Positions 16,173 to 24,645 are shown, numbered from the stretch's first letter. The stretch: 29,744 nucleotides of DNA from an uncultured Collinsella sp. (GCA_902491055.1 CABUGI010000012.1:1-29744); one strand, 5' to 3'. Program-made: numbers and translations. The notes: a model not told the origin generated them from the sequence alone.

Positions 16173-17786
16173 ATGGCCATCATCAACAAGGGTATGTCCA
16201 GGCGTTCGTTCCTCGGCCTCACCGGCAGCGTCGCTGCTGTCGCAGGGCTTGGTCTCACCGGCTGCGGTGGCAGCTCCAACGACGAGGGTTCCGCTTCCGG
16301 TTCCGCCGATTCCGCCAACCGTGGCGGCGGTGTGATTACCGCTGGTTCCGCTTACGCTCCGTCCAGCTTCGATCCCGCCAGCACCGGCTCCGCTGTGGGC
16401 CTGGGTGCTAACTGGCACGTCGTCGAGGGTCTCTACGGCATCGATTACCACGACTACAGCACCTTCAACGAGCTCGCCACCGACGATCCCAAGTCCGTGG
16501 ACGACACTACCTTCGAGGTCACCATCCGCAAGGGCGCCAAGTTCTCCGATGGTACCGAGGTCACTGCTGACGACGTCGTCGCTTCCTACACCGCTTGCGC
16601 TGCTTCCGCTACCTATGCTCCGTTCTTCCAGCCCTTCGAGTCCATCGAGGCCAAGGATGCCAGCACTGTAACGGTCAAGACCAAGGTCCCCAACTTCTCC
16701 CTGCTCAAGGATCGTCTGGCCATCATCCGTGTTACCCCGGCTACTCAGTCCGAGGAGGATCGCGCCAAGCAGCCGATCGGTTCCGGCCCCTGGATGTACG
16801 ACTCTATCTCCGATACCGAGATCACCCTGGTTCCCAATCCTGAGTACAACGGTGAGTATGCTGCCGAGGATAAGAAGATCCAGTACAGCATCCTGACCGA
16901 CCCCACCGCTCGCGTTACCGCTCAGCAGGAGGGCTCCACGCTCGTTATGGAGCTCGTTACCGCTGATGCCGTCGACCAGCTCGAGAGCGCCGGCTGCAAG
17001 ATCGATAACGTTCAGGGTTTCGGCACCCGCTTCATCATGTTCAACGTCGCCAAGGAGCCTTGGAACAACGTCAAGGTCCGTCAGGCCGTCATGTATGCGC
17101 TCGACACCGAGAAGATGGTCAGCAACACCTTCGCCGGCCTTGCCACCGCTGCCAGCTGCTACCTGCCCAAGAGCTTCACCAACTATCATGAGGCTTCCAC
17201 GGTGTACAAGACCGACGCCAAGAAGGCTAAGAAGCTCATCGAGGAGTCTGGCATCACCCCGGGTGCCATCACCCTGCGCACCACCGACAACGAGCAGATT
17301 AAGGGCATGGCCGCCCAGGTCAAGAACGACCTCGACGCTCTCGGCTTCGATGTGACCATCCAGACCGATACCTCGCCGGCCACCTACGCTGCCATCGACG
17401 GCGGCGAGGCCTACGATATCCTCCTTGCCCCTGGCGATCCTTCCTGCTTCGGCGCCGACCCCGACCTGCTGCTCAACTGGTGGTACGGTGACAACGTCTG
17501 GATGCAGACCCGTTGCCCGTGGAAGGAGTCCGCTGAGTGGCAGAAGCTCCACGGTCTCATGGACGAGGCTCTTGCCGCCGAGGGCGACGAGCAGCAGAAG
17601 AAGTGGAACGAGTGCTTCGACATCATTGCCGACAACGCCGTTCTGTACCCCGTTGTCCACGTCAAGACCGTCTCCGCTTCCTGGGACGATCCGTCCACTG
17701 CGCCCAACGGCGAGGCCCTCGATGGCTTCAAGGGCATCGGCACGACGAGCATGTCCTTCAGGGGCGTTGCGACCGTCAAGGCGTAA
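16173..17786 (+). CDS. Tat-exported lipoprotein, family 5 solute-binding protein of the sialic-acid-linked ABC transporter
   Basis: This 537-residue extracytoplasmic solute-binding protein is of the SBP_bac_5 (peptide/nickel/oligosaccharide) family. The N-terminus combines a twin-arginine motif (SRRSFLG, Arg10-Arg11) with a lipobox ending at Cys31 (LGLTGC). It is therefore predicted to be exported folded and lipid-anchored. A Ser/Gly-rich linker follows, then the family 5 fold with FEVTIRKGAKFSDGTEVTADDV. ATG 16173 follows AGGAGA with 4-nt spacing; an upstream TTG at 16158 is unlikely. It heads the cluster and shows strongly biased codon use, like gap, suggesting high expression. Linkage to nanA/K/E suggests sialic acid or a sialo-oligosaccharide as ligand. 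Opp-type sialic acid importers are known (SatABCD, bifidobacterial NanBCDF), but the ligand here is inferred. Confidence 0.88.
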   Translation: MAIINKGMSRRSFLGLTGSVAAVAGLGLTGCGGSSNDEGSASGSADSANRGGGVITAGSAYAPSSFDPASTGSAVGLGANWHVVEGLYGIDYHDYSTFNELATDDPKSVDDTTFEVTIRKGAKFSDGTEVTADDVVASYTACAASATYAPFFQPFESIEAKDASTVTVKTKVPNFSLLKDRLAIIRVTPATQSEEDRAKQPIGSGPWMYDSISDTEITLVPNPEYNGEYAAEDKKIQYSILTDPTARVTAQQEGSTLVMELVTADAVDQLESAGCKIDNVQGFGTRFIMFNVAKEPWNNVKVRQAVMYALDTEKMVSNTFAGLATAASCYLPKSFTNYHEASTVYKTDAKKAKKLIEESGITPGAITLRTTDNEQIKGMAAQVKNDLDALGFDVTIQTDTSPATYAAIDGGEAYDILLAPGDPSCFGADPDLLLNWWYGDNVWMQTRCPWKESAEWQKLHGLMDEALAAEGDEQQKKWNECFDIIADNAVLYPVVHVKTVSASWDDPSTAPNGEALDGFKGIGTTSMSFRGVATVKA

Positions 17787-17848
17787 GACTCGCTTGAGTC
17801 TGTATGCAGGATGTCGGTCGTTGGGACCGTATCCTCATAGTTGAAACA

Positions 17849-17882
17849 AAGACCCGGGCGGCAACGATGTCGCTCGGGTCTT
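17849..17882 (+). terminator. Strong intercistronic stem-loop between binding protein and permease
   Basis: A 15-bp stem (17849-17863 with 17868-17882, two G-U wobbles) closes on an ACGA loop. It lies 62 nt past the binding-protein stop and 61 nt before the permease start. There is no T tail, so it is more likely a partial terminator or 3'-end stabiliser that raises binding-protein expression relative to the membrane subunits. Confidence 0.7.
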
Positions 17883-17943
17883 GTAATGAGTATCCGTACT
17901 CATATACCAGTTGGTCCTACCGACAAAAGAAAGGGGAGAGAAC

Positions 17944-18900
17944 GTGAACAACTTGCTACGTTTGATTGGAAGGCGTCTTGTGGCGCTGCCGATCATGGCA
18001 TTGGGCGTCACCGTCCTGGTGTTCTTCCTTATGTCGTTCTCCAAGACCGACCCCGCCTACACGGCGTTGGGTGACGGTGCCTCGCCCGAGGCGGTTGCCG
18101 AGTACCATGAGAAGTATGGTCTGGACGACCCCTGGCCCGTGCGCTACGTGCGCTATATGGGCGATTTGATCCATGGCGACATGGGCACCTATGGTGCTGC
18201 TCGCAACTCCGTTGCCAAGCGCATCTCCACGGCCCTGCCCGTCACGATGCAGCTGACCTTCATCGGTCTTGCCATCGGTGCGGTCGTTTCGTTTTTGCTC
18301 GGCGTCATCGCGGCACTGTATCGCGACAAATGGCCGGACCAAGTGATCCGCGTCTTTTCCATCGCCGGCTTGGCAACCCCGTCGTTCTGGCTTGCCGTTC
18401 TGTTGATCCTGTTGTTCTCTTCCTACCTTAAGGTGCTCCCGGCATCGGGTGCTCTGCCTCACTTCACCACGAATCCGGTTGGCTATCTGGGACGTATGAT
18501 CATGCCCGCTATCGCCTTGGCATTTCCGCTGACGGGCCAGATGACTCGTATCGTGCGTACCGCCATGGTCGAGGAGCTCGACAAGGATTATGTCCGTATG
18601 GCTCGCGGCGCCGGCGTTCCCGAGAAGGTCGTCGTCGGCATCAACGTTCTTCGCAATGCGCTAATCACCCCGGTCACCACCCTCGGTCTTAAGATCGGTT
18701 ACCTCATGGGCGGCGCCGTCGTCATCGAGGTTATCTTCAACCTCCCCGGCATGGGCACTGCGATTCTGCAGGGCGTTCAGGGCAACGAGGCGAACCTGGT
18801 TCAGGGCGTCGTTATCGTCGTTGCTCTTGCCTTCATCATCATCAACATCGTGGTTGACATGCTCTACCTGCTCATCAACCCGCGCATCAGGACGGTGTAG
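17944..18900 (+). CDS. DppB/OppB-type ABC transporter permease
   Basis: This 318-residue inner-membrane subunit belongs to the peptide/nickel-type importer family. It has about six hydrophobic segments. The first begins around residue 9 (RLVALPIMALGVTVLVFFLM), followed by the family's extracytoplasmic region. The cytoplasmic EAA loop ARGAGVPEKVVVGINVLRN begins at about 220 and contacts the ATPase. The start is GTG 17944 behind AAAGGGGAG; an upstream in-frame start at 17911 would add residues not typical of the family. It is followed after 3 nt by the permease/ATPase fusion, so the two are translationally coupled. Confidence 0.9.
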   Translation: MNNLLRLIGRRLVALPIMALGVTVLVFFLMSFSKTDPAYTALGDGASPEAVAEYHEKYGLDDPWPVRYVRYMGDLIHGDMGTYGAARNSVAKRISTALPVTMQLTFIGLAIGAVVSFLLGVIAALYRDKWPDQVIRVFSIAGLATPSFWLAVLLILLFSSYLKVLPASGALPHFTTNPVGYLGRMIMPAIALAFPLTGQMTRIVRTAMVEELDKDYVRMARGAGVPEKVVVGINVLRNALITPVTTLGLKIGYLMGGAVVIEVIFNLPGMGTAILQGVQGNEANLVQGVVIVVALAFIIINIVVDMLYLLINPRIRTV

Positions 18901-18903
18901 ATT

Positions 18904-20919
18904 ATGGTAAAGATTCGAGAGAAGCAAACCGAGCAGCTCGAGAAGGCTGCCTCCAAGGGGCTCAAGCTCGGTGGCTGGAAGAAGATGACGCTGTCTTCTA
19001 AGATTGCCGCCGTCGTGCTGGTGCTGGTCGCCCTGACTGCGATCCTGGCGCCCCTTCTTGCCCCCTATAGCCCGGTCGAGATCTTTACGGCTCGCCAGGC
19101 TCCCGGCAACGGATTTATCTTCGGTACCGACGATAAGGGTCGCGACATTCTGTCGCGTATGCTCTACGGTGGTCGTTACTCGCTGATTATCGGCTTTGGC
19201 GCCACTGCCATGGCTCTGGTCTGCGGCTCGGTCGTGGGCGCCCTTGCAGCGGTTTCGCGCAAGGCCGTCTCCGAGACGATCATGCGTATCCTGGACATCA
19301 TCATGTCCATCCCGGGCATCGCCCTCGCGGCCGTCTTCGTCTCCATCCTGGGCAACTCCGTGCCGTCGATCATCTTCGCCATCGGCTTTATGTACACTCC
19401 GCAGATTGCCCGTATCGTGCGCGCCAACATCGTGTCCGAGTACGGCGAGGACTATGTCCGCGCGGTCATCGTTTCCGGCGCCAAGGCTCCGTGGATTTTG
19501 ATCAAGCATGTTCTGCGTAACTGCATCGCCCCGATCATGGTCTTTACCGTTACCCTGGTCGCCGACGCCATCATCTTCGAGGCCTCGCTGACCTTCATCG
19601 GCGCTGGTATCCAGGAGCCCACCGCTACCTGGGGTAACATCCTCGCCGACGCCCGCGGCGGCGTGCTCGCCGGCCGTTGGTGGCAGGCGCTGTTCCCGGG
19701 CCTGGCCATCATGATCACCTGCCTGGCGCTCAACATCCTCTCCGAGGGCATTACCGACGCCATGGCCGCTGCTCCCTCCGCTGCCCTGGATCCTACCGAT
19801 TCCTCCAAGCGTCGCGAGGCCGACCTGCTGGTCTCCGACCCCGTTCGCGCCTACAAGGAGCAGGCCCAGTCCCTCTCCGCTCGCCTTGGCGCCCTGCGCG
19901 ATGTCGAGCTCAAGCGTGACGATCGCCACGTGCCCGACGAGTCTGTCGAACCGATTCTCTCGGTCCGTGACTTCTGCATCCAGTTTGAGCATCACGGTGA
20001 TATCAACGTCGTCGACCATGTCAACTTTGACGTTCGTCCTGGTCAGACCATGGGCCTGGTGGGCGAGTCCGGTTGCGGTAAGTCCATCACCACGCTGGCC
20101 ATCATGGGCCTGACCGACGATGACGAGCATCTTTCCGGCGAGGTTCTCTGGGAGGGTCGCGACCTGCTAAAGATGAGCAAGAAGGAGTGGTTCGGCCTGC
20201 GCGGTACCGATATCGCTATGGTCTATCAGGACGCCCTGTCCTCGCTCAACCCCTCCATGCTCATCTCTGCCCAGATGAAGCAGCTCACCAAGCGCGGCGG
20301 AACCCGCAGCGCCGAGGAGCTCCTGGAGCTCGTCGGCCTCGATCCCAAGCGCACGCTCGAGAGCTATCCGCACGAGCTTTCCGGCGGCCAGCGTCAGCGT
20401 GTCCTGATCGCTATGGCCCTTACCCGCGACCCCAAGCTGGTCATCTGCGACGAGCCCACGACCGCTCTGGACGTTACCGTCCAGAAGCAGGTCATCAAGC
20501 TGCTCAACGATCTTCAGGCCAAGCTCGGCTTTGCCATGATCTTCGTTTCGCATGACCTGGCTCTGGTCGCCGAGGTTGCCCATAACATCACGGTTATGTA
20601 CGCTGGCCAGGTTATCGAGCAGGCACCCACCAAGGAGCTGCTCACCAACCCGATCCACGAGTACACCCGCGGTCTTCTGGGTTCCGTTCTGTCCATCGAG
20701 AGCGGTTCGGGTCGCCTGCACCAGGTGCCCGGCGCCGTTCCGAGCCCGCGCGATTTCCCCAAGGGCGATCGCTTCGCGCCCCGCTCGAGCCATCCGCGTA
20801 TTGGCCTGGACACCCGTCCGGTCTTCAAGCGCGTGCCCGGCACCGAGCACTTCTATTCCGAGCTCCCCGACGAGGTGCTCAAGGCAAATGGTTTGACCCC
20901 TCACGCGGAGGTGATGTAG
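18904..20919 (+). CDS. Fused DppC-type permease and DppD-type ATPase
   Basis: This 671-residue protein joins two subunits that are usually separate. Residues about 1-285 are a DppC/OppC permease, with first membrane segment near 35-58, the family motif FGTDDKGRDILSR, and an EAA-type loop VSGAKAPWILIKHVLRN near 190. A charged linker of about 60 residues leads to a complete ABC ATPase. The ATPase shows Walker A GESGCGKS (387-394), signature LSGGQ (492-496), Walker B LVICDEPTTALD, and a C-terminal oligopeptide-type extension (to 671). The reading frame is continuous with no stop between domains. The next ATPase starts right at the stop codon, so the complex would hold one fused and one free ATPase. 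Related fusions are known in some sialic acid Opp-type importers (family knowledge, not checked here). Confidence 0.9.
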   Translation: MVKIREKQTEQLEKAASKGLKLGGWKKMTLSSKIAAVVLVLVALTAILAPLLAPYSPVEIFTARQAPGNGFIFGTDDKGRDILSRMLYGGRYSLIIGFGATAMALVCGSVVGALAAVSRKAVSETIMRILDIIMSIPGIALAAVFVSILGNSVPSIIFAIGFMYTPQIARIVRANIVSEYGEDYVRAVIVSGAKAPWILIKHVLRNCIAPIMVFTVTLVADAIIFEASLTFIGAGIQEPTATWGNILADARGGVLAGRWWQALFPGLAIMITCLALNILSEGITDAMAAAPSAALDPTDSSKRREADLLVSDPVRAYKEQAQSLSARLGALRDVELKRDDRHVPDESVEPILSVRDFCIQFEHHGDINVVDHVNFDVRPGQTMGLVGESGCGKSITTLAIMGLTDDDEHLSGEVLWEGRDLLKMSKKEWFGLRGTDIAMVYQDALSSLNPSMLISAQMKQLTKRGGTRSAEELLELVGLDPKRTLESYPHELSGGQRQRVLIAMALTRDPKLVICDEPTTALDVTVQKQVIKLLNDLQAKLGFAMIFVSHDLALVAEVAHNITVMYAGQVIEQAPTKELLTNPIHEYTRGLLGSVLSIESGSGRLHQVPGAVPSPRDFPKGDRFAPRSSHPRIGLDTRPVFKRVPGTEHFYSELPDEVLKANGLTPHAEVM

Positions 20920-21747
20920 ATGAGCGAGACCGCAGTCAACGGCGTCGAGCCGATCATCTTCCTTGATGACGTCCACGTCACCTTTAGGACCCGTACCGGC
21001 TCGATTCTGCACCCCAACCTGGTTCACGCCGTCCAGGGTGTAACGATTAAGCTCATGCCCGGTCAGACGATCGGCATCGTCGGCGAGTCCGGTTGCGGTA
21101 AGTCCACCACCGCCAACGTCATGTGCGGCCTGCAGGCCCCTACGAGCGGCAAAGTCTACTTTAAGGGCAAGGACGTTACCAAACGTACCGCCGAGGACCG
21201 TCGCCACATGGGTCGCGTCATCTCGGTCGTGTTCCAGAACCCGGCCACGGCGCTCAACCCCCGCATGGTCGTTCGCGAGCAGCTGCTCGACCCCATGCGC
21301 GTCCACAACCTGGGTACCGAGGCCGAGCAGGAGAAGCGCGTCAAGGAGCTCCTGGAGCTCACCGGTCTGCCCAGCTCCGCCGCCGAGGTTCTTCCCGGTC
21401 AGCTTTCGGGCGGCCAGCGTCAGCGCGTCGCAATTGCCCGTGCCCTGTCGCTGAACCCCGATGCCATCATCGCCGACGAGCCCACCTCGGCTCTGGACGT
21501 TTCGGTCCGCGCACAGATTCTGAACCTGTTGACCGACCTTAAGAAGGAGCTCGGCCTGGCCATGGTGTTCATCAGCCATGACATCCAGACGGTCCGCTAT
21601 ATCTCTGACGACATCATCGTTATGAATGGTGGCAGGATCGTCGAGCAGGGGGAGGCCAAGCAGGTCTTCCAGCACCCCCAGGACCCCTACACCAAGATGC
21701 TGCTCGGCGCTGCGCCGTCGCTGCTGCATCCCAAGCTCGGCGAGTAG
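20920..21747 (+). CDS. DppF/OppF-type ABC transporter ATPase
   Basis: This is a 275-residue ATP-binding subunit with Walker A GESGCGKS (55-62), signature LSGGQ (162-166), Walker B AIIADEPTSALD and the switch histidine in VFISHDIQ. It is the second nucleotide-binding domain, pairing with the ATPase half of the upstream fusion. The ATG directly follows the fusion's stop codon and is preceded by a strong GGAGGTGA ribosome site at 20906-20913. A GC-rich hairpin follows 16 nt after the stop. The C-terminal solute-specific extension seen in longer OppF proteins is short. Confidence 0.92.
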   Translation: MSETAVNGVEPIIFLDDVHVTFRTRTGSILHPNLVHAVQGVTIKLMPGQTIGIVGESGCGKSTTANVMCGLQAPTSGKVYFKGKDVTKRTAEDRRHMGRVISVVFQNPATALNPRMVVREQLLDPMRVHNLGTEAEQEKRVKELLELTGLPSSAAEVLPGQLSGGQRQRVAIARALSLNPDAIIADEPTSALDVSVRAQILNLLTDLKKELGLAMVFISHDIQTVRYISDDIIVMNGGRIVEQGEAKQVFQHPQDPYTKMLLGAAPSLLHPKLGE

Positions 21748-21763
21748 CCTCGCTTTCCCTCCC

Positions 21764-21791
21764 GTGCGCCCGGTTCCCTTGCCGGGCGCAC
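21764..21791 (+). terminator. GC-rich stem-loop after the transporter genes
   Basis: A perfect 10-bp stem (21764-21773 with 21782-21791) with an 8-nt loop lies between the ATPase and the first esterase gene. No T tract follows, so it is probably a partial terminator or RNA-stability element within the cluster. Confidence 0.6.
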
Positions 21792-21827
21792 CTCCGTTGC
21801 GATTTCGAAAGGTTGGGTTCACGAGCC

Positions 21828-22805
21828 ATGCCAAGTGCTCAGGAGCTACAACATCAATTTGATGAATATCGAGGCGCCATGCCCCGTCCATCAGATTTCG
21901 ATCTCTTTTGGAAGGATCGCATGGCCGAGGCCGACGCCGTTGGGCTTGACTATGCGATCGAGACGGCATCGGTCGCCGATGCCGCGACCTGCCAGCTTTT
22001 CGACCTCTGGTATACCGGCATGTGTGGCGCGCGCCTGCATGCCAAGTACCTTAAACCCGTCTCGGACGAGCCCGTGCCATTGGTACTTCAGTTCCATGGG
22101 TATCCGGGTGCAAGCCGCAGCTGGTTTGAGCAGGCGTCGTTTGCGGGCATGGGCATGGCACTCATCGCCCTCGACTGCCCCGGCCAAGGAGGTCCCTCCG
22201 AGGACATTGGTGGATTTGAGGGCACAACGGTTGCCGGTCATATTGTCGCCGGTATCGACGGCGACCCGGCCAACCTCTACTATGTCCGCTTGCACCAAGA
22301 TATTCGCATCCTGTGCCGCATCGTTCGCGAGCTCGAGGGCATCGATCTTGCGCGTGTGTTTGTGAACGGCGCGTCTCAGGGCGGCGGTTTGGGCATTGCG
22401 ACCTGTGCGCTTAACAGCGAGCTTATCAATCGTGCCGCCATCCTCTATCCCTTCCTGTCAGATTTCCGCCTGGTCTGGGATTTGGATGCCGACGACATTG
22501 CCTACGAGGGCCTGCGCTATTGGTCTCGCTGGTTTGACGAGGACTCGACTCGTATTGACGAAGCCTATGCCAAGCTGGCGTACTTCGATTCCAAGAACTT
22601 TGCCCCTATGGTCAAATGCCCCGTGCTGTTTGGCACTGGCACAGCCGATATCGTCTGTCCGCCAGCGACGCAGTGTGCGGTCTATAACAACCTGACCTGT
22701 GAAAAGCGTCATGAGTTCTTTGAAGGCTTTGGCCACGAGGAGATTCAGGATTTTGACGATTTGATCATTCCGTTTTTCTGCAAGGGAAGGGAGGCTCATG
22801 TCTAA
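21828..22805 (+). CDS. Acetylxylan esterase / cephalosporin-C deacetylase family hydrolase (active form)
   Basis: This is a 325-residue cytosolic alpha/beta hydrolase of the AXE1 family; no signal peptide is seen. The N-terminus (RGAMPRPSDFDLFW) and the FHGYPG and DCPGQGGPSED motifs are typical. The triad can be placed at Ser183 (NGASQGG), Asp274 (GTADIV) and His303 (GFGHEE). Family members remove O-acetyl groups from sugars. Next to nanA/K/E a plausible role is de-O-acetylation of imported O-acetylated sialic acid, which NanA handles poorly; this is inference. ATG 21828 agrees with the family N-terminus, but no good ribosome site lies close to it. Codon use is less biased than in the transporter genes. 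It overlaps the next gene by 8 nt. Confidence 0.87.
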   Translation: MPSAQELQHQFDEYRGAMPRPSDFDLFWKDRMAEADAVGLDYAIETASVADAATCQLFDLWYTGMCGARLHAKYLKPVSDEPVPLVLQFHGYPGASRSWFEQASFAGMGMALIALDCPGQGGPSEDIGGFEGTTVAGHIVAGIDGDPANLYYVRLHQDIRILCRIVRELEGIDLARVFVNGASQGGGLGIATCALNSELINRAAILYPFLSDFRLVWDLDADDIAYEGLRYWSRWFDEDSTRIDEAYAKLAYFDSKNFAPMVKCPVLFGTGTADIVCPPATQCAVYNNLTCEKRHEFFEGFGHEEIQDFDDLIIPFFCKGREAHV

Positions 22806-23649
22806 GTGCGAGAGCAATGTTGACGAGCTGATTGTCCTCGGGCTCGTGGGAATTCCTGGAACGGTTTCGTCAAGGCTCGCAGAATATCGGGACTGGCGCG
22901 GTGATGTCCAAGCAGATGTTTCTGATTTAGAGACATGCGCTTCGAATCTTGAGATTCAAGGCCTGGCCATTACGGCGATTGACTTTGTTAACCCCTGCGC
23001 CCGTTACTCGGAGGTCTCCTTTGAGCTCGGTGACGATGCGATTCACGCTCGTTTGATCGAGCCTGTCGGTCGTGCCCGAGTATCTGAGCGCGTGCCGTTG
23101 TGCCTGATGTTCCACGACATCGATCGGCCTGTGCGCGGCTGGCATCACATGACGAGATTTGCCGCCATGGGGTATGCCGTCCTCGCGCTGGATGACGATG
23201 TTGCTGGTGCAGACGACCTGCAGCGGGGGATTTCTTCGCCCGCTTTTGTCGAGCGCGTCCGTTGGGGTTGCGCGCTGGCGAAGGTGGCGCGCAATCTTGA
23301 TGGCATGGACCCCGACCGCATCTTTGCATGGGGCGAGGGTCTTGGCGGCGGAGTCGCGCTGGCGGTTTCTGCTCTGGACGAGCGGGGCCTCGCTTGCACG
23401 GCGGTTGCCAATCCAATTCCCGGTGGCCTCGAGGCGCTGTCGTCTCGGGTGCGCGGATCGGTGCTCATGGGCACATCGCTCATGGATGCCGCGAGCGACC
23501 CCAAGGGCCAGTTTGCCGTATTCAACGGTCTTGAGTGTGACCGGAGGCATATCATCTATGCCAAATACGCTCACGAGCGCATCAATGCGTTCGAAAACGA
23601 AGTCGTCGACTTCTTTAACCAAACGTTCTACTCGTGTTCTTTGGCCTAG
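22798..23649 (+). CDS. AXE1-like alpha/beta hydrolase lacking the nucleophile serine (predicted pseudoenzyme)
   Basis: This 283-residue protein is a diverged relative of the gene just upstream. It aligns by eye over the C-terminal two thirds: MFHDI/FHGYP, WGEGLGGG/NGASQGGG, MGTSLMDA/FGTGTADI, YAHER/FGHEE. At the nucleophile elbow the expected serine is Gly181 (G179-E-G-L-G183), while Asp230 and His259 are kept. The N-terminal AXE1 region is shortened and dissimilar. The frame is intact. ATG 22798 has AAGGGAGG upstream and overlaps the previous gene by 8 nt, so both products are probably made together. Possible roles are a structural partner in a mixed oligomer, a binding protein or a reaction with different chemistry; none is shown. 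Confidence 0.8.
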   Translation: MSKCESNVDELIVLGLVGIPGTVSSRLAEYRDWRGDVQADVSDLETCASNLEIQGLAITAIDFVNPCARYSEVSFELGDDAIHARLIEPVGRARVSERVPLCLMFHDIDRPVRGWHHMTRFAAMGYAVLALDDDVAGADDLQRGISSPAFVERVRWGCALAKVARNLDGMDPDRIFAWGEGLGGGVALAVSALDERGLACTAVANPIPGGLEALSSRVRGSVLMGTSLMDAASDPKGQFAVFNGLECDRRHIIYAKYAHERINAFENEVVDFFNQTFYSCSLA

Positions 23650-23717
23650 ACGGCCTGGACACTGCCAACAAGAGTGGGTGGCACAGGGTCGCCCGCCAGA
23701 CAACTAAGGAGATTCTT

Positions 23718-24638
23718 GTGGCAACTCAGAAATTCACCGGCGTTATCCCTCCCGTCGTTGTTCCCGATACCGAAGATCACCAGCTCGACGTTGCCTCCTT
23801 TGAGCGCAGCATTAACCGCATGATCGATGCCGGCGTCGATGGCCTGTTCTTCCTGGGCTCCTCGGGCGAGGTCGTCTTCTCCACCGACGAGCGTCGTCGC
23901 CAGATTATCGCCGAGGCCGTCCGTATCGTCGACCACCGTGTGCCCGTTCTGGTCGGCATCATCGATACCGAGACCGAGCGCATGATCGAGCACGGCAAGG
24001 TCGCTCAGGAGCTGGGCGCCGATGCCCTCGTCGCCACCTGCCCGTTCTATGCCCTGCAGGGCATGACCGAGGTCGAGGAGCACTTCCGTATCCTGCACGA
24101 GGAGCTCGACCTGCCCATCTTTGCCTATGACATTCCCGTCTGCGTTCACACCAAGCTCCCCTGGAAGCTCCTTGCCAAGCTCGGCGCCGAGGGCGTCCTT
24201 GCTGGCGTCAAGGATTCCTCGGGTGATGATATCTCGTTCCGCTACCTCGTTCAGGAGAACGAGAAGAACGGCCATCCGATGAGCATCCTCACCGGTCACG
24301 AGGTTGTTGTCGACGGCGCCTACCTCGGTGGCGCCGACGGTTCCGTCCCGGGTCTCGCCAACGTTGAGCCCGAGGGCTACGTGCGTCAGTGGAAGGCCGC
24401 TCAGGCTGGTGACTGGGCTACCGTCAAGGCCGAGCAGGATCGCCTCAATGAGATTTCGCACATCTGGGATGTCACCTCGGGCGTCCAGGGCTATGCCGGT
24501 GGCGTCGGCGCCTTCAAGACCGCTATGAACCTTATGGGCATCTTCGACAGCCCGACCATGCCGCGCCCGGTGAAGGCCATGACCGGCGAGAACGTTGAGG
24601 CGATTAAGAAGGTCCTTCAGGACAACGGTCTCCTTTAA
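23718..24638 (+). CDS. nanA: N-acetylneuraminate lyase-type aldolase (DapA/NanA superfamily)
   Basis: This 306-residue TIM-barrel class I aldolase would split N-acetylneuraminate to ManNAc and pyruvate. It has the pyruvate carboxylate loop LGSSGE, catalytic Tyr137 in YDIP, and Schiff-base Lys165 in GVKDSSGD. The superfamily also contains dihydrodipicolinate synthase and sugar-acid aldolases. The NanA assignment rests mainly on the following ROK kinase and nanE genes, because the sequence around Lys165 differs from the E. coli NanA form (LKQTSGD). The start is GTG 23718 with AAGGAG at 6-nt spacing; the longer frame to 23634 overlaps the previous gene and is rejected. Codon use is strongly biased, as in highly expressed genes. 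Confidence 0.78.
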   Translation: MATQKFTGVIPPVVVPDTEDHQLDVASFERSINRMIDAGVDGLFFLGSSGEVVFSTDERRRQIIAEAVRIVDHRVPVLVGIIDTETERMIEHGKVAQELGADALVATCPFYALQGMTEVEEHFRILHEELDLPIFAYDIPVCVHTKLPWKLLAKLGAEGVLAGVKDSSGDDISFRYLVQENEKNGHPMSILTGHEVVVDGAYLGGADGSVPGLANVEPEGYVRQWKAAQAGDWATVKAEQDRLNEISHIWDVTSGVQGYAGGVGAFKTAMNLMGIFDSPTMPRPVKAMTGENVEAIKKVLQDNGLL

Positions 24639-24645
24639 AGCTTTC

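Noticed and set aside
18661..20130. Minus-strand open frame of 489 codons (and similar ones at 16155-17660 and 20167-21969) opposite the transporter genes
   Set aside because: Low-complexity Gly/Asp/His-rich translations mirror the biased plus-strand codons. No ribosome site or promoter supports them.
22798..23649. Second esterase as a frameshifted remnant (pseudogene)
   Set aside because: The reading frame is continuous, has a good ribosome site and keeps the Asp and His positions, so it is kept as a coding gene with a missing nucleophile.
23634..23717. N-terminal extension of the nanA-type gene
   Set aside because: It overlaps the previous gene's end, and the GTG at 23718 has a correctly spaced AAGGAG and gives the normal family N-terminus.
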